This document shows positions 41,395 to 50,694 of a stretch of 64,000 nucleotides of DNA, piece after piece (within the stretch, counting starts at the first letter, position 1; each line of letters opens with the position of its first letter). The DNA lies in contig NC_088295.1 of NCBI RefSeq assembly GCF_032854445.1, forward strand, positions 38,102,510 through 38,166,509, given 5' to 3'. The notes under the pieces are model-generated. The model did not search any database. It was not told the DNA's origin and worked only from the letters and a program-made list of their open reading frames with translations. This DNA comes from Liolophura sinensis. Lineage: Eukaryota > Mollusca > Polyplacophora > Chitonida > Chitonidae. A program made the translations under genes and the position numbers.

Positions 41395-41642
41395 GGGCCT
41401 CCGTGGCTCAGTCGGTTAGCGCGCTAGCGCAGCGTAGTGACCCAGAAGCCTCTCACCAATGCGGTCGCTGTGAGTTCAAGACCAGCTTATGCTGGCTTCC
41501 TCTCCGGCCATACGTGGAAAGGTATGCCAGAAAACTGCGGATGGTCGTGGGTTTCCACCCACCATAATGCTGACCGCCGTCGTATAAGTGAAATATTCTT
41601 GAGTACGGCGTAAAACACCAATCAAAAAAAAAATAAATAAAT
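41395..41642 (+). mobile_element. full-length tRNA-derived SINE with target-site duplication
   Basis: The head is tRNA-like with an A-box-like 'tggctcagtcggttagcgc' and a B-box-like 'gagttcaagacc'. The body has 'ggcttcctctccggccatac', 'ggatggtcgtgggtttccac' and 'ataagtgaaatattcttgag'; the tail is 'tacggcgtaaaacaccaatc' plus (A)n and ATAA repeats. The flanks 'aaaatatgatag' (41383-41394) and 'aaaatacgatag' (41643-41654) form a 12-base target-site duplication with one mismatch, so this copy is fairly young. Transcription would be by RNA polymerase III and mobilisation by a LINE supplied elsewhere. The family resembles the broadly distributed SINEs reported in molluscs and other animals. Confidence 0.88.
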
Positions 41643-41741
41643 AAAATACGATAGACAACGAGGCCTTCGTTGACACAGTCATCGTTCCATAGTTTTGTAT
41701 TCCCATACAAGGAGTCCGTGTAAAAATGAAAGAATGATCTT

Positions 41742-41960
41742 CTGTATCTTCTTGTGGCAGGGTGAGTCCATGCCGCCACAGTGATGCCGCCACTAAAGTA
41801 TTATGCCGAAGACACCAGACATGACACCCCACCCAATCATATTATACTGACACTGGGTCAATCAGTCCTGTTTCTTTGCATAAAGTTCTCAGTACTGACT
41901 GCCATGGGGGTGGGGATTTGAATCAGGTACAGGAGGGATTTCCACACCTTCTGGAGAGGT
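41742..41960 (-). mobile_element. minus-strand SINE, second family, second copy
   Basis: Begins 'cttcttgtggcagggtgagt', then 'gccgccacagtgatgccgcc' and the long block shared with 34335-34450 ('atgccgaagacaccagac', 'tgacaccccaccca', 'cagtcctgt'). The plus-strand right end 'ggggatttgaatca' is a degraded B-box on the minus strand. It inserted close to the SINE at 41395. Confidence 0.6.
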
Positions 41961-42654
41961 AAAAGGAGCACTAAAAAGTTGACATATGGAATTGCGATTG
42001 GTTCTCGTATTTGCTTATTATGGAAACTTGTTTCAACCATCATGAACACTGGTAAGTGTAAATTACACCATTTGTAGCACTTTCATCATTGGTAACTTTG
42101 CGGCCATTCCTTGTCAACAGAATCGCTAAGCACACGGCATCATCGTTTAAACATTAACTTATTTTGATGTAATTTTACAAAACACCATTAGATAAGAAGA
42201 AGTTATATGTTTGACTTGAACAGCATGTGAATATGAGGAATAAAGAAAATAATAAAAAACTACAGTTATTTTACAAATGAAACTTCCTCAGTAATAGTGT
42301 AACTACTCGAAACTTTCATTCATATTCACGCCGAGTAGTGAATTATGCCTTGTTCTTGATTATAAACCAGAACACATCGTTCAAAGGCGAGAAAACATCA
42401 AGCGAAGCCTTTCACTCTTGCGAAAGTTCCTATATCTAACTCATCTTCACCATTTTTGTACAACATTGTAAACTTATTGCATCGGATTCCAGTGATTTGA
42501 TGTTGTAAGAACAACATGACAGGGTGACAAGGTGTTATGCCTGCGTATATACTGAAGTAAAAGGGTGCAACGTCTTCTAGTTCTGGAGATATAGACTTAG
42601 ATTTAGTTCTACAACCTAATGTTCAGATATTCTACTCGACTGTTTTATTATTGA

Positions 42655-42850
42655 CTTGACTGGTGTTTAATGTCTAGTAACTTTTCTCTTTAACGAGCAG
42701 GGTGTAAGGGTGTGGAAACTGCAGCGCCCAAATATAACTCACCATCGTATACCTGAAAAAAAGCTAAATTAATGCTGGGCCCAATACAGCAAGCCCTGAA
42801 TTCGAGCCAGCCATCTCACTCGTCAAAGGCTGATTCGCTTTGTGCAGAGA
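42655..42850 (-). mobile_element. diverged minus-strand SINE
   Basis: The plus strand starts with a reverse-complement tail ('ttgacttgactggtgttta') and ends with the 'tgaattcgagcc' B-box-like block, with 'acctgaaaaaa' and 'taaattaatgctg' between, similar to 12605-12772 and 23395-23575. This copy links the tail of the first SINE type to the head of the second. Confidence 0.45.
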
Positions 42851-42854
42851 AACA

Positions 42855-44700
42855 CTTTAGTGGATGCCTGTTTTGTGTCGTTAACTTCCCCCAAATGTAT
42901 TGCAGTTAAATTTCCGGTCATTCCACAGTTCAGATAAACCGAAATGTGTCAACAACATTTTCAACTTTCAATAGATTTTCGAGGGAAAAAAAAACGCATC
43001 ATCCCCAAACGCCTTTAGATGTGTAAAATATGGTTTTCTTTGCACGAACAAGCGCTTTTCTACATTAACTCGACATCCTAATGGAAGCAGTGCAGATTAC
43101 CACATGATTGCAGACAATAATTTAAACCAGTGCTATTGTGAAAAGTTTCGCAAGTAATTATTTGAGATATAGCTCAGTGTTAGAATGGACATTTACCCAT
43201 GACATGCACTCTGAATTTATGTTTCTAAACATGTTTCCTTTTTACCAAGTAAAGTTTTATAAAAAAAATGCCAAATTGTTTTTTGGTTGGTAAATTGATT
43301 AAACCTCCGATGAGATCATCACAATACAACATGCCGTGCAACATAATTGTTATTTATTGCCCGTGTAAATGCACAATATCAGAGTTACCTTTGTTGTTCC
43401 TTGACTGAAGTGAGTATGTAACTGTCCTTGGCCTGTGTAATACTTAATGTTATTCAAACAAAGTTGTTGATATGAATAATAAATGGAATGTTGTACAGTT
43501 TATCAAAGTTAAAGCTTGAAAACCTTAAAAATTGTCCGTAAAGAGAATTTTAGGTGGCAATACTGATGGAGCTAAAATTGAAATATGAAAATGGCTAAAC
43601 CCACGTGTAAAAGAAATGAAATGCACCTGTGCTTTGCACGCATGCAATTATAAAATACGATTCTCCAAAATTCGTGAAAATAATATCACGTATTATTATT
43701 AATTTTAGATTTCAATTTTAACCATGACCTTCAATGGCAGAACACGCAGATGTGATATAATTCTGGACCGCTGACGACACCAAAAATAATTTATGTAGAG
43801 CAAGTTTTCCATTTTTTTTTAATTTGCCTGTGTATGTTTTGGTTTTGACAGTTAAAAGAGGTCGATATATTGACGTGCTTATACCAGATTCTATATCGAC
43901 ATTTTAATTTTTTAAGAATGCCAGCAAGATGGAATTTCTTTGACATTTCCAAAATGCTGCTGCTGTGCAGGCTATCGTGTTAGCCGTATTGGTATCATTA
44001 ACTCCCCTCGTGTGTCTAATAACACATTTACTTACGCTAATTTGTTTTAGCACTTAACTGGGTGAAGTGCCATTTCGTAATAACGGTATTCTGTTGTGCA
44101 AAAAGACGATTTTATTCGGAAAATGGCTCCAGTGTTCACAGGCAGAACCTATATATCGTGAAAATATTAGAAATATGTTTTCAAAATTAATGGCATGTGG
44201 TCCATCTCTCAGCGATACGGGTATGCTTGGACCGTTTTCCATTTAGCTAAATTACATTGGTACAAATGAGAATTTCATATGGAAACACTTCGAAACCCCA
44301 TCGCAAGGACGTTTTACACTACAGCTATACCAGCCGTCGCACCCATTTCGCTTAGCGTAATTGCGCTGAACGAGTAAAGATGGTAATGCTGCGCTATAAA
44401 TATTTGTTAAATATTGCGTGATATATTTCCACCCTGTACCTTTGCGCCATAAACTCACTACCATTCTCTGAGGGAGGTGTCTGTCTCACCCTGACAAATT
44501 ACCCGGTTAACCGTATCGCAGACCTCGCTGAAAGCAGCTGGAGTAGTGGAAGGAGTTTTGGTCGACAGCTAAATTAAACTAAGGGAACAAACAAGGTGAC
44601 ATCAATTTAGAGCTGATGTGGAAATTTGCATATTGTGACGATGGGTTTGAAGGCCCTGTAGCTTCTTTGGTAGTGGATGTTGTTTCGCCTTAAAATATCT
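42855..44700. other. intergenic, nothing recognised
   Basis: AT-rich DNA, no supported gene or repeat. Confidence 0.35.
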
Positions 44701-44725
44701 GGTGAATTATGCTTGCGCCAGATGT

Positions 44726-44880
44726 CCAATCACCAGTCGTCTTTCAAACACAATGACCTTGACGAACCTGCTGCTGTGTGGTTTGATTGGTTACCTGTTG
44801 AGATAGAATAAACCCATTCCAAGATCATCACCCTACCAAAGAAGGCCTATAAATTGCCCATTGTGTGCCTGTCTCTTCAT
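44726..44880 (+). promoter_or_regulatory. candidate RNA polymerase II promoter
   Basis: CCAAT at 44726-44730, an exact TGACCTTGA nuclear-receptor half-site (ERR/SF1 type) at 44754-44762, an inverted CCAAT (ATTGG) at 44786-44790 and a TATAAA at 44848-44853 in a GC-flanked context ('ggcctataaattgccc'). A transcription start near 44878 would be expected. The spacing of these elements is that of an ordinary metazoan core promoter, and a start codon with a hydrophobic N-terminus follows. Confidence 0.45.
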
Positions 44881-44927
44881 TTCGATCAGGAGCGAAAATC
44901 ATTATTTTATTTTAAGTTGATTTACTG

Positions 44928-44986
44928 ATGTCCCTGCTGCACAAGTCGTCTGTCATCGTCACGTGGATTATGTCTATAGTTTTAAG
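44928..44986 (+). CDS. candidate first coding exon with signal-peptide-like sequence
   Basis: An ATG about 50 bases after the expected transcription start opens a 19-codon frame (MSLLHKSSVIVTWIMSIVL) that runs into a good splice donor (AAG|GTGAGA, GT at 44987) in phase 2. The peptide has a positively charged start and a hydrophobic stretch of about 11 residues, as in a signal peptide or signal anchor. This is the usual shape of the first exon of a secreted-protein gene. No continuation exon could be assigned: the 65-codon cysteine-containing frame at 45090-45287 lies just downstream but does not join in phase at any acceptor I could see. The call is inference from promoter, start, hydrophobicity and donor together. 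Confidence 0.35.
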
Positions 44987-45119
44987 GTGAGATGATAAAA
45001 TCACAGACCTGTTGACAAATAACTGTAAGAGTTTGTGTAGATGTGATCCAAAAGTTCAAATTCTGTCTACCGCAGATTCAACTATATAGTTGAATTCTGT
45101 CAACCACAACATACACGTT

Positions 45120-45300
45120 GAAGTGAAATTCTGTCAGGCACATACATGCAAATGTGGAATTTCTATCAAGCACATATATGCAAATGTGAAATTCTGTCAA
45201 GCACATCCATGCAAATGTGAAACTTTTGCCAGGCACGTACATGCAAATGTGGAATTCTGTCTGGCACATACATGCAAGTTAAACTAGAATTGTGTCTGGC
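45120..45300. repeat. 31-32-bp tandem repeat, about 5.5 copies (63-bp dimer)
   Basis: Units of the form 'aattctgtcaggcacatac' plus 'atgcaaatgtgg'. Two units make 63 bases, so the plus strand reads as a 21-residue repeat with a CX5CXC pattern ('FCQAHTCKC') inside a 65-codon frame at 45090-45287. The minus strand is open as well. A 20-bp perfect palindrome precedes it at 45076-45095. Confidence 0.8.
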
Positions 45301-45304
45301 GCAT

Positions 45305-47435
45305 GAAGCTTCGTACAGTATAAAACTCCCCAGTATTTGTAGTTATCCCCATTCATGTGTTTGAAAAGTGTTCCTTCTTCTGGGAAAAACCCCATGACTC
45401 CCGGCATCAATTTCCCTTGGTAAAGATTAAAGATAAAGGCCACAAGCTCCAAAAGTCATATTCAGCCTCAGGTTCTTCATCAAAAACATAGAATCACCTG
45501 CACTGTCGTTATTTAGTCATAATGTCCCTTGGCTCTTGGCCAAGATGTTGTCACCAGAATTTTAGATTTGGAAACTACAATACATAAGATGTACTGTACG
45601 CTGTAACGCTCTTGTAAAAAGGAATACATTCAAAACATGTTCTCTAAAGCCTCTTCATTAATCAAAGACTTTAGCAAAGTAACTTGAAACAATAAACTGT
45701 TCTGCTTGATTCCCTTTCATGTGATTAATTGAACAAGTGAACTCATTAGTTTCAGTGCTTTAATGTTTATTCTGGATTTCATTGTCGATAATCTTCACTG
45801 ATTCGTTCCTAACCAAAGAAGTCCAAAGTTTTCATTGATTTTTGAGCAAAAAGATTACTCAAATGTCTCTTCTTACTGATTCTGCAAATAAAAAAAACGT
45901 CATATTCATGACAGAAAGATATAATCTTATTTCACACCTGTTACGTCCTGAACCAACGAAATATCAAGAGAAAAATTCAATTTAATACAGCTAAGAGCAA
46001 AAAAGTCATAAAATAAAATCCAATACATGAGGCTTAAAGCTGATCTGAGCTCAACATGATTTTGCAGTACAACGGCTCAAGAGTCATATTAGTCACTACA
46101 GCTTTCTACCACTTTCTGCTTTAAATTTAACCATCGTGATAGGGAATTTGTTAGTTTTTACCATTTCAGTTGGAATAAAACCCTAACTTAGGCAAAGGTC
46201 GGATCTCACCGCTTACGTGTGGCCATTTGCCAACTATCACTCTGTGGTCGTTGCTTTGATTTTGCTCTCTGCTGTAGTCTTTTTGTTGGACCGTTGTGCT
46301 TAAAAGAAATACAAAAGTGCTGCAATACACAGTAAGGCCAGTTGGTTTATTTCTGTTGAGACGAAACCTTATATTTTATTAACGAAGGTCACATTTACCT
46401 CCTATTCAGATAACGTGTCTAGTACAGGTGTATTACTGCAATCTGTAGCTGTTACAATCTGCCAAATATGCGCCAGAGCAATTCGGTGCATATGTAAAGA
46501 GAACCGACCCTGGCTACAGGGGTAATATGGTTTTTATCAGCAAGCATAGTCTCCATTCCACAGGCTTATCACAAGCTGTATTTAGGTCGGGACCGACCCA
46601 TAGTCTGCGTGTGTAAAGTAACATAAAGATGACCTTGACGTAACCGATGAAAATCTAGTACTTCCGGCGGAAGCTGAACTACTGGACACGCACAGGTAGC
46701 TTGGCCGTTAGGTTTGTATCAGTCCGCCGAATCTGTGAAAGTATTCCGATCGGGCACGACCGAAAAACGTCATCTGTCTCGGGCCAATTGTCATTCCGTT
46801 CGTCGACGACGATTTCAGATACAGTATCTAAGTGAAATGTGAGGACGAGGACTTGAACGAGAACATATGATTAAGGTGATTCAGAAAATGAAAGTACTGA
46901 TTCGACGAACTATTTAGGGTCCGAGAACAGCAGACCTAAGTGTACAGTTGTTCAAAGCCCTGGGTCCTAACTTTTAAGTCATACCCGATTACACATGCGG
47001 TTATATCTACGGAAGTGATGCGTGTCTCAATGTGGCTAGCCAACCTTTCCAAACCGAGCCTAAGGAGCCTCCATGCAATGAGTTTCCAGTGGGTAACACA
47101 AATGTAATCATGCAATTCCTTGTGCCATGCGAACCGGCATATCTACAGATACCACACTAATGAACCATAAAATGAGGCAGCATTTATAAAATATTTATAA
47201 AATTCATTCATACTGAATGAAGCGAAAGATATAAAAAGTAGCACAAAAGTGAACTATTAAGTGAAGGAAAGAAAAAACTACAGAAGTAAATCATATATAT
47301 AGTGAAGCGGTGTTACAGCTTGAAACCATGGAGCGAAACAAAATATAAAAGTTTTGCATAAAAGAGTAATGCATTATGTGAAGCGATATATTTAACTACT
47401 AAAAGTGTCACCGTGGTGAAAAAAAACAAAAAAAT
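45305..47435. other. intergenic with one compact regulatory-looking patch
   Basis: No supported gene. Around 46630-46675 an exact TGACCTTGA (46631-46639) overlaps a TGACGTAA CRE-like site, and 'acttccggcggaagc' (46660-46674) holds two back-to-back ETS-type GGAA cores. This could be a promoter or enhancer; no ORF is attached. Confidence 0.3.
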
Positions 47436-47443
47436 ATCCCTCT

Positions 47444-47490
47444 CCCCCCCCCCCCCCCGCGCCCACACACACACACACACATACACACAA
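47444..47490. repeat. poly-C run and (CA)n microsatellite
   Basis: A run of about 15 C followed by 'gcgcccacacac' and about ten CA units. Both strands read as low-complexity frames (for example 47392-47673 minus), which are artefacts of the run. Confidence 0.9.
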
Positions 47491-47494
47491 AAGT

Positions 47495-49370
47495 ACATGA
47501 ACCATGAAGAGAGAACTTGGGAATAGAAAGGCAGTGACCAGGATGGGCTTTACATGTCTTGTACAGGTCAGCAGCGCCGTGATTGAGCTATGACCTTCTC
47601 CACTGCTACAGCATAGGCTATCCAGCTTATGACTGGATAGCATTCCATCGTACAGAAAAGGGCCACCAGACACTTGACATGCACATTAGATTTGCTACCA
47701 TAATAGGTTCGAGGAAACACCAATGCTATTTACATAAATAGTTATAGTTATGAGCTGAGATAGTTGGTATATGTTTTGTTTTTGTTTTTGGAAGGTATGT
47801 ACCTAACTACATTTTTACTTGCCACTAAGAAGAGAGAACTATTATTACGTTTAAGAGCTCGTATGGTGACAAATGTCTTTTGGCTCGCTGAATTTTCCAA
47901 GGTTAGTAGTTTGCTCCTAAATGGGTATCTTCATTAAATTAGTTTCCTGTGAGTATCGGCTAACCGGAATTCTTTTGCCATTGCGAGCGTGTAAATCAAT
48001 CAAGCCATTCATTAATAATTTTGCAACATGTAATTACAGTGTCCGAAATAGCCCGGACGCTGGCAGTTTCACAACACACATCTACACTGCCTGATGCTGT
48101 CACAGCAGGGGCATACAATGCACAACGTAGTCAACGTGAGCCGACAGAGCTAATTTTCATTTGCTTTGCACTCAAGCGAGTCGGTCGATGAATGTGTCAC
48201 AGAAGTCGAATTTCTCGTCTTCCGATTGGTCGTCATCAATTCGATAATTCCGCCGACAAGGCGTTGGGATGAGCCGCATAATTTGTTTCTTCTCGGATCG
48301 CAATTCCGAAATAAAATGTCATTGCCTCTGTTCATGACTGCGTTCCTTCATTCTATCCTGAACCTGTGGAGGCTTCCGTTTGGAATCGATCAGATACTGT
48401 CACTACAGAGATCTGCGGCTGTAGAGCCAATCCTCCGTTTACCAAGTCGTCCTCTGCGCCTAGCCATTTCACAGCGACCAGTGGCCTTTGACAAGTTGTC
48501 AAGATATTCTAGTTCATTAAGCGAGAAATTACTCCGCTCAGCTCCATAGTTGCATTCCAGCGGTGACTGGGCGCATTCCTTCACACCCTAAGCACTACTG
48601 TGATGACTTCAGAAGTACGAGAATGCATTGGCGAGTCTACATGTGTACAAAGTGCTCAATACATCAGTGTTCAAAATTCTGAAAGTGGGAAAAGCATGTC
48701 TTTGTCTAGGTTACCACCTTCACGTACTGGAATGTGTTTTACTATACAATGCACTAGCATATTCCTTCATTTTGCCACTAACTTGTGGTAGGCTGGTGGT
48801 TTTATCCGGACACTACGGTTTCCTCCACACATAAAATACCCGCTTTGATATAAAAAATAAATTCATAAATATGGCGATAAACAACAATCACATAAATAAA
48901 TAAATAAAAATTCACCCAACAATGAAAGTTTTCAGTTTATTTGTCAAAAAGATACATTCCCTAAACGTACTACAATAAATGTGTATATAATTTTATATGT
49001 TATTGATTGAGCACATGACGATTGAGCAAAAAAAACTGAAAGATTTTTAAATATACAAAAAAGCGAGTACCATATATGTCATATAATAGGTTCTATAACA
49101 GTTCTGTTTGAGGTGATTGTGAAGTAAGAGTAGTGTCATGGCGACTGTGGAACAAATCCGATGTTCACCTGTCAATCGAAGTCAGTCCTTTCATACGCAC
49201 TGATATATGAGACAAAGAGTTGTGAAAATGATATTGCATGTTCGGACAACAGTTGAGGTCAGAGTATTATATGTATTATTCTTTTAAATGTGAAAAATAT
49301 CCTTTCTTGCACCACTCCACATTCAGGTAATGACAGATCATTTTCTATTCGTGACTGACACGTCATTCGT
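47495..49370. other. no supported gene; ORFs on both strands at 48150-48584
   Basis: A 127-codon plus-strand frame starts from TTG at 48166, and minus-strand frames of 64 and 61 codons overlap it (48390-48584, 48150-48335). The minus-strand frames have a more ordinary residue mix ('NELEYLDNLSKATGRCEMAR'), so a minus-strand exon is possible, but no domain, promoter or splice pair was recognised. A degraded SINE-like tail with TAAATAAATAAA is seen near 48840-48908. Confidence 0.2.
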
Positions 49371-49378
49371 AGTATACT

Positions 49379-49645
49379 TTACTTTTTCAAGAGGTCGATA
49401 CTTTCCATTTCAAAATTGCACCTAAATTTTCCCTTGTTTATCGGAGACAAAAGAACCTCCATATTGGTGGCTTCCTTTTGTGACAGCGTTCGATGCACGC
49501 CACGATACACTTCTACTCGGAATACAGCCACATGCCACAAGCTATTACACTGATTACAAAATACATGGTATTCTTCCCACATCGATTGAGACAATACGAG
49601 GCTTTCTGTGGTATTGTGCTTGAAACCTTCCAATGACGTAAACAC
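49379..49645 (-). pseudogene. possible degenerate B-box zinc-finger fragment
   Basis: An 88-codon minus-strand frame starting at GTG contains 'HVFCNQCNSL', then 'YRGVHRTLSQKEA'. The FCxxC-x(n)-HR spacing and the 'QCNSL' and 'HRTxSxKEA' blocks resemble the B-box domain of TRIM-type ubiquitin ligases, a family that is expanded in molluscs. The first Cys-x2-His pair and the second Cys-x2-Cys pair that a working B-box needs are missing, so it would be a relic and not a functional zinc finger. The similarity is judged by eye and could be chance. Confidence 0.22.
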
Positions 49646-50025
49646 TAAGGCGTCTGTTTAGCAGTCTCGGTTGGAAGTTGATTCTAAATCAATGTGTTTT
49701 TTTATAAAATTGGAAACACGCTATACCACGTTTCTTATGGGGTTTCGAGTCTTTTGGGTGAAAAATATTCTGTATATCTTCAAACATATGAAAAGGGAAA
49801 AAACACCAGGGTTCCATGAAAGGATCACAAATGCATGCAGTTCACAAGGAGCTGCCCGATGACGCAGATATGACGGACTAAGACTGCAAATAAACGTCTT
49901 ACGCCACAAAAATCGAACACTTCATTATTTATTGATGGCTGTTGAATATGCAACGGTTGTTGTATTGTGTACACAAAAGCAGCTTTCTTAAGATGCTTCC
50001 AAGAGGCCCTCTGCTGTCTTCAGTG

Positions 50026-50327
50026 TATATAAGCCCTGTATAGTTAGGCTTATACATCGTATCGAAAGTTCTCGGCCTTTTACACCATTAATCTTATTTG
50101 TCCTCCTGCTGTTTCTCTTGACTTTTTTTTTCAACGATTATCCATTTTTGCTATATTTTTTTACTAATATTATCAGTAGCATATTAAGGTAATTTTGCTC
50201 GCCGCGGCCTTGTATGAGGAAAATAGTCAGCTTCATGTCGAGAAGCAGCAGTTTTCAGGGATTCCTGCATCGATATAAACTTGACCGATTCGTGGTCACT
50301 CTGCCTAAGTTTCTCAACCAGATCAAG
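50026..50327 (+). other. candidate promoter and first exon
   Basis: A TATATAA at 50026-50032 ('cagtgtatataagccc') is followed at 50214 by an ATG opening a 38-codon frame (MRKIVSFMSRSSSFQGFLHR...) that ends at a possible splice donor (AAG|GTATAG, GT at 50328). Reading past the donor hits a stop at once, as expected if it is an exon boundary. The distance from TATA to ATG (about 185 bases) implies a 5' UTR near 155 bases with no other supporting signal. No product is recognised. Confidence 0.2.
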
Positions 50328-50599
50328 GTATAGTTATGTTTTGGTACTTCATTCAGGTAAATGTACATGCCTAGATTTGCAGATGATAAATTCATACGCT
50401 TCTTAACAGGTCATATAGACAGAAATCTATCACAGAAAAACCAGATTCTCCGTTTCGGTTAATACGCTGTCTTTTTGTCTGGATTTGGAATATCAAATCC
50501 GGAATCGTCCGATTCAAATTAGAAATTATCAAGGTCAGGACAGGACATTTTAAACACGGGAATACAAGATGGGTATGGAATTTTAGGGTTGCCGTGACA

Positions 50600-50690
50600 A
50601 CGACGGCCTTGTTGTCTGTCCTGTTTTAGGATGGAGGCTTCATCTAAGTGAGATAAACCTAAGTACGACTTAAAACACGAATCAAGCATT
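50600..50690 (+). mobile_element. possible degraded SINE tail
   Basis: 'aagtgagataaacctaagta' then 'cgacttaaaacacgaatc' resembles the tail consensus (AAGTGAAATATTCTTGAGTA, CGGCGTAAAACACCAATC) at about two thirds of positions. No body remains. Confidence 0.3.
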
Positions 50691-50694
50691 ATAT

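Noticed and set aside
47392-47673. Gly-rich minus-strand frame
   Set aside because: Produced by the poly-C and CA runs read on the opposite strand.
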